A stretch of DNA of 64,000 nt from Candidatus Nitrosopumilus sp. (lineage in GTDB: Archaea > Thermoproteota > Nitrososphaeria > Nitrososphaerales > Nitrosopumilaceae). Location: positions 1 through 64,000 of the forward strand of contig JABSRD010000002.1 in assembly GCA_013215285.1 (NCBI GenBank). Reading direction: 5' to 3'. Position 1 is the first letter of the stretch. Each line of letters starts with the position of its first letter. Made by a program: the position numbers and the translations under genes. This document shows positions 15,392 through 23,995 of the stretch, one piece after another. A model generated the notes under the pieces. That model was not told the origin of the DNA. It made no database searches and saw nothing but the letters and a program-made list of their open reading frames with translations.

Positions 15392-15691
15392 ATGGCAGAA
15401 ATTGATACTCAAAAAAGCATCTATCTATTCCTTCATGGAAAAATGGATCTAAAAGAAAAAGCAATGAAAGCACTTACTGCAAAAGGATTTGTAGCCGATA
15501 AAGTCATTATGGCTTTACCAGACAAAGTTGGAAATGTAGGAGACTACATGGCAATGTTATGGATGCCACCAAATCCGGATCACATCAAGATTCAACAAAT
15601 TACCAAAGTTGAAGAAGTGGAATCAACAGATGTGACTGGCAGTTGGAAAGGTGTTTCAAAAGACGATATAGACACTATACCGTTAGAATAA
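15392..15691 (+). CDS. Conserved hypothetical thaumarchaeal protein
   Basis: A 99-aa soluble protein. Its N-terminal half reads like an alpha/beta unit (IYLFLHGKMDLKEKAMKALTAKGFVADKVIMALP), and its C-terminal half has M-A-M-L-W-M-P-P-N-P-D-H and a Trp-containing tail. I recognise no family. It is divergent from atpF and convergent with the next gene (2-bp gap). Function unknown. Confidence 0.6.
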   Translation: MAEIDTQKSIYLFLHGKMDLKEKAMKALTAKGFVADKVIMALPDKVGNVGDYMAMLWMPPNPDHIKIQQITKVEEVESTDVTGSWKGVSKDDIDTIPLE

Positions 15692-15693
15692 AG

Positions 15694-15945
15694 CTAACTG
15701 AATCCAGCGCCAAACTCATTACCTTTTTCTAAAATATCTCCAGATTCAGAACTTTTTAATTTTCTAAACAAGAGTGTTTCATAAACTAGCTTCAGTGCAT
15801 CCTCATCATTAAGACCACAGTCGGTCTTAATTTGATTTTTGTATTTTTCTAATTTTGTTACATCTTGTTCATCTAAAGAAAGATTGTCATGAACCATTAA
15901 ATTTGCAATTTTCTCAATTTCAGAATTTAGTTGGTCATCATCCAT
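15694..15945 (-). CDS. Small acidic hypothetical protein
   Basis: An 83-aa acidic, helical protein (MDDDQLNSEIEKIANLMVHD, LSLDEQDVTKLEKYKN, LNDEDALKLVYETLLFRKL). It has no transmembrane segment or metal motif. It lies 48 bp downstream of the SWIM-domain gene on the same strand. It resembles other small thaumarchaeal orphan proteins; no function is inferred. Confidence 0.55.
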   Translation of the reverse strand: MDDDQLNSEIEKIANLMVHDNLSLDEQDVTKLEKYKNQIKTDCGLNDEDALKLVYETLLFRKLKSSESGDILEKGNEFGAGFS

Positions 15946-15993
15946 AACAGTTTATTTAATTTCTGGTTATTAACATATTCTAATAACAAATAA

Positions 15994-16296
15994 CTACAAA
16001 TCAGAAATCAATCCTAAAAGGAAATCAGAAAATTCGTCATCAGAAAAAATAATTTTTTCAATTTTGTTTTCTTTTTGAGCAAGTTCAGCTGATTTTAGGT
16101 GATAACAAGTAGTTTTTCCATTTAATTTACCAAAATAAAATCCAGGACAGGAGCAATAACTAGCATCAGGATCAATCCAATGTTCTTCCCCTTTTCCTAC
16201 AACTGTCCATATCTTTCTTTGACTAGGCTCAAAAACATGTAGCTTAATACGTTTTTCAGAAACCATAGTTTCAATTCTATCAGAATCTTTGTTCAC
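15994..16296 (-). CDS. SWIM zinc-finger protein
   Basis: 100 aa. The centre carries the SWIM pattern C-x-C-x(n)-C-x-H: Y-C-S-C-P-G-F followed about 13 residues later by T-C-Y-H. An upstream R-K-I-W-T-V strand and W-I-D-P-D-A-S turn are typical of SWIM units. SWIM domains bind DNA or proteins and are found in archaeal proteins linked to recombination and repair. The start is GTG at 16296; an internal ATG at residue 11 is an alternative. It is divergent from a phosphoesterase gene. The partner is unknown. Confidence 0.75.
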   Translation of the reverse strand: MNKDSDRIETMVSEKRIKLHVFEPSQRKIWTVVGKGEEHWIDPDASYCSCPGFYFGKLNGKTTCYHLKSAELAQKENKIEKIIFSDDEFSDFLLGLISDL

Positions 16297-16330
16297 AAGG
16301 ATTTAATCAGATATCTAAAGTATAACTTTG

Positions 16331-17077
16331 ATGCTACAAACTAGAATAATTCCATCAAAACCTGCGTTGATTGTACAAGGTATTAAAAAAAATCTTATAA
16401 TTACAGATATTCATATTGGATTTGAAAATAGTATGACCTCAAATGAAATTTTCATAGGAAAAAATTCAACAATAAATGAAACCATACAGGAGTTATCAGA
16501 AATTATAGATGTGGAAAAGCCAGATTCAGTAATTTTGTTAGGGGATATCAAATCAAGTATAAAAAATATTAGTAAAAGTGAATGGTATGAAGTTCCATTA
16601 TTTTTTGAAAAAATTAAACAGAAATGTGACGTGGTATTAATCCCAGGAAATCATGATGCAGATATTCAGAAATTAGTTCCAGATGACATCACAATGATTA
16701 GTTCAACCGGAATGGTGGATGAAAATGTATTATTTACACATGGGCATACGATGCCTTCAGAAAATTTTTCTCATGTAGAAAAAATCATTATGGGGCACAT
16801 ACATCCAGTATTTTTTCAAGAAGATTCAGTAATGAATGGTCAAAGAGTATGGATTTCATTAAAAATTGAAAAAAAGAAAATATTTCCATCAACATCAGGT
16901 GAACTGGAAATAATTATTGTTCCTTCATTTAATCGATATTTCTATGCTACACATAAAAGAACCTACAAAAAATCAACATCACCAATTATTGAAAGGTTAG
17001 AAATTTTGTCTGCAAAAATTGTTTCGTTAGATGGAATCATACTAGGAGATGAATCAATCATAAAACAAGTATTGTAG
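16331..17077 (+). CDS. Calcineurin-like metallophosphoesterase
   Basis: About 248 aa with the complete metal-binding motif series: D-I-H-I-G near residue 27, LLGDIKS, PGNHDAD, FTHGH and GHIHPVF. The dinuclear metal centre is therefore intact. Archaeal relatives are annotated as ICC-like or Lhr-associated phosphoesterases; the substrate is unknown and no helicase gene is adjacent. A TTG at 16328 precedes the ATG at 16331 in frame; I use the ATG. It converges with carB. Confidence 0.85.
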   Translation: MLQTRIIPSKPALIVQGIKKNLIITDIHIGFENSMTSNEIFIGKNSTINETIQELSEIIDVEKPDSVILLGDIKSSIKNISKSEWYEVPLFFEKIKQKCDVVLIPGNHDADIQKLVPDDITMISSTGMVDENVLFTHGHTMPSENFSHVEKIIMGHIHPVFFQEDSVMNGQRVWISLKIEKKKIFPSTSGELEIIIVPSFNRYFYATHKRTYKKSTSPIIERLEILSAKIVSLDGIILGDESIIKQVL

Positions 17078-17104
17078 AATATTTTATGTTAGTAGTTTTT
17101 AGAA

Positions 17105-20100
17105 TTAATTAAGTTCATCATAAGGCTGAATTGGTTCTATAGTAGTTTTATTATCTTTAAGCCACTCCAAAGTGTTTACAAAAGAATCAGCTAATTCAAT
17201 AGTTGTTAAAACAGGAACGCCCAATTCTAAAGATTTTCGTCTAATCTGATATTCATCATCTAGCATTCCCACATATTTTTCCAATGTTGAAGTACTAGGG
17301 ATATTTATGATAAAATCAATTTTTCTTTCATATAGAAGATCAGCAATATTTGGTTTTCGTTCAGGTTCTGAAATTTTATAAACAATTTCCACCTCACCAA
17401 TTTTTTCTTCAAAAAATTCTGCAGTATGTTCAGTTGCTAAAATTTTGAATCCAAGGTGTTTGAGTTTTGCAATAGTTGTAACAAGTTTTTCTTTGTTTTG
17501 TGAACCTCCAACAGTTACAAGCGCAGTACCCTTATCTGGTAAATTATAGCCCACGGATGTCAAGCCTTTGGCTAATGCATCATAGAAACTAGTACCAAAA
17601 CAAGCAGCTTCACCAGTTGACTGCATTTCAACACCTAAGGTAATATCTGCACCATCTAATTGCATAAAGGAGAATTGTGGAACTTTAATGCCATAATTAT
17701 GAATCTTTTGCCATTTGTTTTCAGGGATTTTAGGTAGTGGTTTATCCAAAATAGCCTTAGATGCAAGAGAAATTAGGTTTGTTTTAACGAGTTTTGAAAC
17801 AAATGGCATGGAACGAGATGCACGTATGTTTAATTCAATTACATAGACATGATCATCATGAACCAAAAATTGTAAATTAAATGGTCCTTTAACATTAAAG
17901 GTCAATGCAATTTTTTTACTGTACTTATTAATGGTCTCTATAATTTTATTACTTAGACGCCATGGAGGAATGCACATCATAGCATCACCGGAATGAACAC
18001 CAGCACTGTCAATATGTTCAACTATTGCACCAATTACAACTTCTTTGCCATTACTAATTCCATCTACATCGACTTCAAGTGAGTTTAACATGAATTTTGA
18101 TATTACAACAGGATGATCAGGTGAGACATCAGTGGCTTCTTTGACATATGTTTTTAATTCGTCTTGAGACCAAACAACTTTCATTGCAGCTCCAGACAAA
18201 ACATAGGATGGTCTGACAATCACTGGAAATGCAACTTCTTGTGCAAATGTTTTAGCTTCATTTAGGTTTGAGAATGCTTGCCAACGTGGTTGCGGTATGT
18301 GTAGTTTATCAAGTTCAGCACTAAACTTTGAACGATCTTCAGATCTATCAACATCATGAGCAGCAGTTCCCAAAATAGTAATACCATGTTGTGCAAGACC
18401 AGGAGTTAAGTTATTTGCAGTTTGTCCCCCGACACAGGTGATTATGCCTTTTGGATTTTCAAATTCAGCAATATCTAAAATTCTCTCTTGAGTTAATTCT
18501 TCAAAGTATAATCTATTACAAATGTCATAATCAGTAGATACAGTTTCAGGATTGCAATTTACTACAGAGATACTTTTCTCGCCATTTTCTTGTAATCCCC
18601 AAACCATGTTAACTGTACCCCAATCAAATTCTACACTACTACCAATTCGATATGGTCCTGCACCAAGTACAATAATTCCTTTTTCATCTTTAGGGATTAT
18701 CACATCATTTGAATGACCACCATATGTTAGATAGAGATAGTTGGTTGCTGCAGGCCATTCAGCAGACAGTGTATCAATCTGTTTTACAGAAGGAATTACG
18801 CCTAATTTCTTTCGTAAAGTACGAATTTCATCAGGAGATTTGTCTTTAGCACGAGCAATTTGTTTGTCTGCAAAGCCCAATTTTTTGGCTTCCCATAGAA
18901 GTGATTCATCTAGATCAGATGTCTTCAATTTCTCTTCAAGAGTTACAATATTTTTTATTTTTTCTATAAACCAAGGATCAACTGTAGATAGTTTGTAAAT
19001 TCGTTCAACAGATATTCCCATCTTTAATGCAATTGCAACATGATATAGAATATGATCATCATGATGAGATAGTTTATAGTCAATTTCTTCTTCAGTGTAT
19101 TTTTTTCCATTTACACGATTCAAAACTAATCCATCATTCCCGATATCCAACATTCGAATTGCTTTTTGAAATGATTCCTCAAAAGTTCTGCCAATTGCCA
19201 TTACTTCTCCAACAGACTTCATTGAAGGCCCTAGTCTTCTGTTTACTAGTTCAAATTTTTCAAAGTCCCATCTAGGATGTTTGCATACAATATAATCAAG
19301 CGAAGGTTCAAAACATGCAGTTGTATTTTTTGTAATTTTGTTTACAAGTTCGGATAGATTGTAACCCAATCCAATTTTTGCAGACATGTATGCCAAAGGA
19401 TATCCAGTTGCTTTACTTGCAAGTGCTGAAGAACGTGAAAGTCTAGGATTAATTTCAATTGCAACATATCTATCAGAATCAGGCGCAAGTCCATATTGAA
19501 TATTACATTCGCCTACAATTCCAACATGTTTTGTTGCACGTAATGCTGCAGAACGTAACATGTGATATTCATGATTATCAATTGTTTGTGATGGAGCAAC
19601 TACAATGTTATCACCAGTATGTACTTTCATGGAAAGGACATTTTCCATATTACAAACAATTATGTTATTTCCATCATAATCTTGCATTACTTCATATTCA
19701 ATTTGTTTCCAATGTCCAATGTATTCTTCAATCAGCACTTGACTTACAATACTTGCCTTGAGACCTCGCTCAACAATCTCATGAAGTTCAATTTCATTAT
19801 ACGCAACACCGCCACCTCTCCCACCTAGAGTGTATGCAACTCGAATTATAACAGGATATGATAGTTCTTCTGCAGCATTTTTAGCATCGTCAAAATTAGT
19901 GACAGTTTTACTTTTCAAAACAGGCATACCACATTCAGCCATGGAATCTTTGAAGAGTTGTCTATCCTCGGTGTTCTTAATTCCTTGAATTTGAGTTCCA
20001 AGTACTTTTACACCATATTTTTGAAGGATATCTGAATCATCTAATTTGACCCCACAGTTAAGTGCAGTTTGTCCTCCATATGCCAACATAATTCCATCAG

Positions 20101-20347
20101 GTCTTTCTTTTTCAATAATTGATTCCACATACTCTACATTTACTGGAAGAAGATACACTTGATCTGCAAATCTAGTATCAGTCTGGATAGTAGCAATATT
20201 TGGATTGATTAGAACACTGTTTATTCCATCTTCATGAATGGCTTTAAGACATTGACTTCCAGAGTAATCAAATTCTCCAGCTTCTCCAATTTTAATAGCA
20301 CCGCTTCCCAGAACAAGAATTTTTTTAATAGTTTCATTTTTTGGCAT
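17105..20347 (-). CDS. carB: Carbamoyl-phosphate synthase large subunit
   Basis: A 1080-aa synthetase that makes carbamoyl phosphate from bicarbonate, ATP and ammonia for pyrimidine and arginine synthesis. Two homologous ATP-grasp halves are visible: the first begins ILVLGSGAIKIGEAGEFDYS with GRGGGVAYN, the second begins near IIVLGAGPYRIGSSVEFDW. The C-terminal methylglyoxal-synthase-like allosteric domain follows (ALVTVGGSQNKEKLV onward). Length is normal. The start ATG is 4 bp after the carA stop, so carA-carB form one operon. Confidence 0.97.
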   Translation of the reverse strand: MPKNETIKKILVLGSGAIKIGEAGEFDYSGSQCLKAIHEDGINSVLINPNIATIQTDTRFADQVYLLPVNVEYVESIIEKERPDGIMLAYGGQTALNCGVKLDDSDILQKYGVKVLGTQIQGIKNTEDRQLFKDSMAECGMPVLKSKTVTNFDDAKNAAEELSYPVIIRVAYTLGGRGGGVAYNEIELHEIVERGLKASIVSQVLIEEYIGHWKQIEYEVMQDYDGNNIIVCNMENVLSMKVHTGDNIVVAPSQTIDNHEYHMLRSAALRATKHVGIVGECNIQYGLAPDSDRYVAIEINPRLSRSSALASKATGYPLAYMSAKIGLGYNLSELVNKITKNTTACFEPSLDYIVCKHPRWDFEKFELVNRRLGPSMKSVGEVMAIGRTFEESFQKAIRMLDIGNDGLVLNRVNGKKYTEEEIDYKLSHHDDHILYHVAIALKMGISVERIYKLSTVDPWFIEKIKNIVTLEEKLKTSDLDESLLWEAKKLGFADKQIARAKDKSPDEIRTLRKKLGVIPSVKQIDTLSAEWPAATNYLYLTYGGHSNDVIIPKDEKGIIVLGAGPYRIGSSVEFDWGTVNMVWGLQENGEKSISVVNCNPETVSTDYDICNRLYFEELTQERILDIAEFENPKGIITCVGGQTANNLTPGLAQHGITILGTAAHDVDRSEDRSKFSAELDKLHIPQPRWQAFSNLNEAKTFAQEVAFPVIVRPSYVLSGAAMKVVWSQDELKTYVKEATDVSPDHPVVISKFMLNSLEVDVDGISNGKEVVIGAIVEHIDSAGVHSGDAMMCIPPWRLSNKIIETINKYSKKIALTFNVKGPFNLQFLVHDDHVYVIELNIRASRSMPFVSKLVKTNLISLASKAILDKPLPKIPENKWQKIHNYGIKVPQFSFMQLDGADITLGVEMQSTGEAACFGTSFYDALAKGLTSVGYNLPDKGTALVTVGGSQNKEKLVTTIAKLKHLGFKILATEHTAEFFEEKIGEVEIVYKISEPERKPNIADLLYERKIDFIINIPSTSTLEKYVGMLDDEYQIRRKSLELGVPVLTTIELADSFVNTLEWLKDNKTTIEPIQPYDELN

Positions 20348-20351
20348 TAAT

Positions 20352-21491
20352 TTATTTCTCCATTAGATGTTTTAGCTCTTCAAAGATGAATTTGCAATCA
20401 TAAGGACCAGGTGCAGCTTCTGGATGAAACTGTACTGCAATACAATTTTGTTTTTTATGTTTTATTCCTTCAACTGTTTTGTCATCTGCATTTGTAAACC
20501 ATAAATTAAAATCAGATTTTTCAAGAGACTCAAGAATTATTCCATATCCATGATTCTGACTAGTAACATACACTTGATTATTTTCTACATTGACACAGGG
20601 TTTATTTTGTCCTCGATGTCCATACTTTAGCTTGTAAGTTTCAGTATTTCCTGCAATACCAATTATTTGTGCACCCAAACAAATACCCAATGTAGGAATA
20701 TTATTTTCAATTAATTTTTTAGCAGTATCAATTGTAGCAAGACATTTTTTTGGATCACCAGGACCACTGCTAAGTACAACTCCTTTAGGATGGTAAGACA
20801 TTATTTTATCATATGAGGTATTCCATGGAACCAATATTGCGTTGTATCCAATTTCTCTAATATTTCGTAAAATTGCATTTTTTGCACCAGTGTCTATTAT
20901 TACAACAGATTTATCATCATGACCAAAAATTTGTTCTTGTTTTGTAGATACAACATCCATGAATTGTTCTGAATCATAATGGGTTGATGATACAAGTTCT
21001 GTTTTGATTTTTTCTACGTCAATTTCAGAATCAGATACTACAAGTGCCGCCATCATAACACCCCCTGTTCGAAGTTTCTTGGTTAACTCACGAGTATCAA
21101 TTCCAGAGATCCCAGGCACCTTTTCATTATTCATCCACTCATCAAGAGTCATTGAAAGATTCCAATGACTTGCAGTTAAAGACAATTCATGAACCACTAA
21201 ACCACGAACTTGAATTTTGCCAGATTCAAAAAATTTTGGTATACCATCATCGTCTTTAATGGATGGATCAGGAACACCATAATTTCCAACTAAAGGATAA
21301 GTCAAAGTAAGGATTTGGCCACTGTATGAGGGGTCAGTTAATGCCTCAGTGTATCCAACCATCCCAGTATTAAAGACAATTTCACCAAAAATAGTTGCAG
21401 AAAAACCAAATCCTTGACCATCAAGAACAGTACCATCATCAAAAATTAGTTTTCCAAACTTTTTTGCGTGGTTTGATTTCTTTGTAGTAAT
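20352..21491 (-). CDS. carA: Carbamoyl-phosphate synthase small (glutaminase) subunit; conserved N-terminus lacks a canonical start
   Basis: The glutaminase domain is intact: the catalytic Cys in LGICLGAQIIG and the His/Glu pair in VQFHPEAAPGP. The first in-frame ATG (21362) would begin inside the conserved N-terminal domain at M-V-G-Y-T-E. Upstream, the same frame continues to encode clear CarA sequence: FGKLIFDDGTVLDG, then F-G-E-I-V-F-N-T-G. It stays open until a TAA just before 21501. No in-frame ATG, GTG or TTG exists there. I propose an ATT start at 21491, preceded by a GAGGG element, giving 379 aa, a normal CarA length. A base error that destroyed an ATG is the alternative. Confidence 0.85.
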   Translation of the reverse strand: MTTKKSNHAKKFGKLIFDDGTVLDGQGFGFSATIFGEIVFNTGMVGYTEALTDPSYSGQILTLTYPLVGNYGVPDPSIKDDDGIPKFFESGKIQVRGLVVHELSLTASHWNLSMTLDEWMNNEKVPGISGIDTRELTKKLRTGGVMMAALVVSDSEIDVEKIKTELVSSTHYDSEQFMDVVSTKQEQIFGHDDKSVVIIDTGAKNAILRNIREIGYNAILVPWNTSYDKIMSYHPKGVVLSSGPGDPKKCLATIDTAKKLIENNIPTLGICLGAQIIGIAGNTETYKLKYGHRGQNKPCVNVENNQVYVTSQNHGYGIILESLEKSDFNLWFTNADDKTVEGIKHKKQNCIAVQFHPEAAPGPYDCKFIFEELKHLMEK

Positions 21492-21582
21492 TGTTACCCT
21501 CGTAAAGTCGGAATTAATGTGAATTTAAGTTTTGTGTGAAATGGGAATGGAAAAATTTTGATCGCAGGAAAATATCTAATGT

Positions 21583-22776
21583 CTAAAGAGCTTTAAACTC
21601 TTCACTCCATTTATGATAAGCACGAATCATTTCAAGAGAAACACTTGGTTTTCTTCTCGTCATAATATCTTTGAAATCAGTTGTAGTTAGTTCTCGTGGT
21701 TGCACTGGATCCTCACCTTCAATTGGTTCATGATAATCAGGAGCATCAAAAATTTCATGAACGGTTTTGATTTGGGCTGCTTGACAAATATCTTTAATAT
21801 CACTTGCACTATATCCGTCAAATAATTTTGCCAATTCTGCAGGATTTACTTTGTAATCTTTTCTTAGAGGTTCAGTATATTGTTCAAAGAGGCTTTTTCG
21901 AGCTTCTAATGATGGAAGTGAAACATAAATTCTCTTTTGGAATCGTCTTAGGAAAGGCCAATCAAGGCTCCAAGGTTTGTTTGTTGCGCCAATTACATAT
22001 AGCATCAAATCTTTTCCTTTGCCATTTACACCATCCATTTCAGTTAAAAATTGATTTTTAGTTCGTACCTCTCCACCAACTTCACTACTTCTAGAGCCCA
22101 ATAAGGAATCAACTTCATCTACAAACAAAATAACAGGTTTTCCTTCTTTTTCAGCATACTTTCTTGCCATAGCAAATAATTTTGAAACATTCTTTTCTGC
22201 TTCACCCAACCATTTGCTCATCATCGAGGATGCATCTACATTAATGAAATAACCATCCATTTCATTTGCAGTAGCAGCTGCAAGCATAGTTTTACCGGTG
22301 CCAGGAGGCCCATAAAGTAACATTCCTTTTGGCCATCCAAGTGGAAATAGATCAGGTCTTTTTGTAGGATAAATTATTGATTCACGTAATGCACTTTTAG
22401 CATCGTCTAAACCAATTACTTGGGACCAAGTAACATCAGGTTTTTCTTTCATAATAAGATCTTCAAAGTCATTTTCTGATTCTTGTCTCTGAACAGATTT
22501 CTTTTGATCTGCTTCAGAAGCTTTAGGGTCAACTGCAGGTTCTACACCATGAGCCTGCTGTAATGCATTTATTCGATTATGATACGATGTGCATCTGTCT
22601 TTGTAAATTTGGTTAAGTTTGCTAGTTGGATATAGTTGTAATAATTTTACAAGTGCGTCAATAGCATGTTGATAATGAGTAATGGCCATTCCACGTGCTC
22701 CTTGAGAGTCAAATTTGATAGCTTCAGAAGCATATTTGCTTGCTGTGTTTTCTAATTCTTGGGGGGCTAAACTCAT
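21583..22776 (-). CDS. cdvC: CdvC, Vps4-like AAA+ ATPase of the ESCRT-type division system
   Basis: 397 aa. An N-terminal MIT domain (residues ~1-75, three helices) is followed by a charged linker and a type I AAA+ module. Walker A is GPPGTGKT (156-163), Walker B is VILFVDEVDSL (215-225), the second region of homology contains GATNKPWSLDWPFLRRF with the arginine finger pair at 277-278, and a C-terminal Vps4-like helix is present. It remodels or disassembles ESCRT-III/CdvB polymers at the division site. It is the last gene of a three-gene operon, 5 bp after a helical protein gene that follows a CdvB-like gene. CdvA and canonical CdvB are not in this window. Confidence 0.93.
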   Translation of the reverse strand: MSLAPQELENTASKYASEAIKFDSQGARGMAITHYQHAIDALVKLLQLYPTSKLNQIYKDRCTSYHNRINALQQAHGVEPAVDPKASEADQKKSVQRQESENDFEDLIMKEKPDVTWSQVIGLDDAKSALRESIIYPTKRPDLFPLGWPKGMLLYGPPGTGKTMLAAATANEMDGYFINVDASSMMSKWLGEAEKNVSKLFAMARKYAEKEGKPVILFVDEVDSLLGSRSSEVGGEVRTKNQFLTEMDGVNGKGKDLMLYVIGATNKPWSLDWPFLRRFQKRIYVSLPSLEARKSLFEQYTEPLRKDYKVNPAELAKLFDGYSASDIKDICQAAQIKTVHEIFDAPDYHEPIEGEDPVQPRELTTTDFKDIMTRRKPSVSLEMIRAYHKWSEEFKAL

Positions 22777-22781
22777 CTAAA

Positions 22782-23285
22782 TTACCTTGCAGTGTGTCCT
22801 TTGGGATTTTGTTGGTATTCTAGGGTGTTAATCTCCGTAGTAAAATTGGTTAAATTAATTGCACTTGTTTCATGCTTGGTGTAATCAGGTCCATCATGAT
22901 ATCGTTCTTTAAAATCAGATTTCTCAGAAATGTGGGTGTGCATATCTTTGACTTTGTTTATAGAATCCTCAGCTGAGATAATTAATTCAGAAATTTCATC
23001 ATCTAATCCACTTATAGAATTTGCAGTGTCAGAAATTATAGAAGTAAAGTGCTTTAGAATTGAGGCCATATCTTTTTTGTCGGTATATTTGCACAACATA
23101 AAATCAGCAATTCCTACAATTTTATCTAAATCTTGTAATTCCTCTAAAGAAAGTTTATCTATTTTATCTTCATCAGTGAGTTTAAAGGCAGATAACTTTT
23201 TGTCAATTTTTGAAGAAATCGCTCTAATACGTTCAACATCCTTTGAAAATATACGATTAGAATTTAGTAAAGTCAAGTATTGCAT
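22782..23285 (-). CDS. Helical protein encoded between the CdvB-like protein and CdvC
   Basis: 167 aa, predominantly alpha-helical: a first helix region around residues 10-40, a second (LSLEELQDLDKIVGIADFMLCKY), a third (ILKHFTSIISDTANSISGLDDEISELIISAEDSINKVKD, given as its boundaries) and a polar C-terminal tail of about 45 residues ending K-G-H-T-A-R. I do not recognise the family. It overlaps the upstream CdvB-like gene by 13 bp and precedes cdvC by 5 bp, so the three are almost certainly cotranslated. A role as an adaptor or ESCRT-III-related partner of CdvC is inferred from position only. Confidence 0.65.
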   Translation of the reverse strand: MQYLTLLNSNRIFSKDVERIRAISSKIDKKLSAFKLTDEDKIDKLSLEELQDLDKIVGIADFMLCKYTDKKDMASILKHFTSIISDTANSISGLDDEISELIISAEDSINKVKDMHTHISEKSDFKERYHDGPDYTKHETSAINLTNFTTEINTLEYQQNPKGHTAR

Positions 23286-23836
23286 AATTTAAAAAAATCA
23301 AGATTAGGATACTGCTTATTAATTTTAGAGTCTACCATCAATTTTACTTTATCAAGTAAAATTGAAGATTCTTCGTTTGATTGACTAAAATCAAATCTTG
23401 CTTTTGTAAGTACAGCCGAGTCCAACACAATACTTCCTAAATGAACAGACAATTCAGATAATTTTTGACTACAATAAGGAACAATTCCAAATAATTGGGC
23501 ACTAACCATTCTAATCATAGGTATTGAAGAAGGGAAAATTTTAGGAATGTTATATACACCAGATATATTTCCAATTCGTTTTTGAATTTGAAAAAGAATT
23601 TCTAAAGAAAATACTATAATTTTCTCTAATTCAATTGCTTTGCGAATAACATCATCAGTATTATTAAAATCAGAAACCAAATCCTTATTTGATTTTTTTA
23701 AATCGTGTTTTTTTATCTTAAGAATCTCAATAATTTCATCTAATAAATTGATAGAGTATGCTAATCTTGGAACAAGTGAAACTGAATTAGATATATTTTC
23801 ATATTCAAGTGTATCAACACTACATTTTACCAACAT
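23273..23836 (-). CDS. Divergent ESCRT-III/CdvB-like (Snf7-fold) protein
   Basis: 187 aa. A leading helix (SLVPRLAYSINLLDEIIEILK) is followed by a long basic helix, a second long helix (IRKAIELEKIIVFSLEILFQ, continuing I-Q-K-R-I), then P-x-x-P-M-I-R-M-V-S-A-Q-L-F-G-I-V-P and K-L-S-E-L-S-V-H-L-G-S-I-V-L-D. This order mirrors the helix 1/2 hairpin, the central helix and the L-x-x-I-x-S-x-L-x-x-I-x segment of archaeal CdvB. Similarity is by pattern, not by search. It heads the operon with the helical protein and cdvC, the likely ATPase partner. No clear MIM2 proline motif is seen at its C-terminus. Confidence 0.6.
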   Translation of the reverse strand: MLVKCSVDTLEYENISNSVSLVPRLAYSINLLDEIIEILKIKKHDLKKSNKDLVSDFNNTDDVIRKAIELEKIIVFSLEILFQIQKRIGNISGVYNIPKIFPSSIPMIRMVSAQLFGIVPYCSQKLSELSVHLGSIVLDSAVLTKARFDFSQSNEESSILLDKVKLMVDSKINKQYPNLDFFKLCNT

Positions 23837-23889
23837 ACAATATTATTGATCAAGATTTTGTATTTGAGGACAGTGTAACAAATAATTTA

Positions 23890-23903
23890 GTAACCACAGT
23901 TAC
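23890..23903. promoter_or_regulatory. Short inverted repeat between the Cdv operon and the TrmB-type gene
   Basis: GTAAC-CACA-GTTAC forms a 5-bp-arm palindrome in the divergent spacer, about 90 bp from the TrmB-type start. It could be an operator, but the arms are short. Confidence 0.25.
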
Positions 23904-23995
23904 ACCTAGCTGTAGATACAATTTTGAATTTTTTTGAGTGTTTATGTAAAGGAATTTAGCTCTCAATTTTACCTAATAACAAATCAATGTAAATC

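Noticed and set aside
18741-19828. Plus-strand open frames antisense to carB
   Set aside because: Shadow frames with unnatural composition (His/Gln/Tyr rich) opposite a strongly conserved enzyme.
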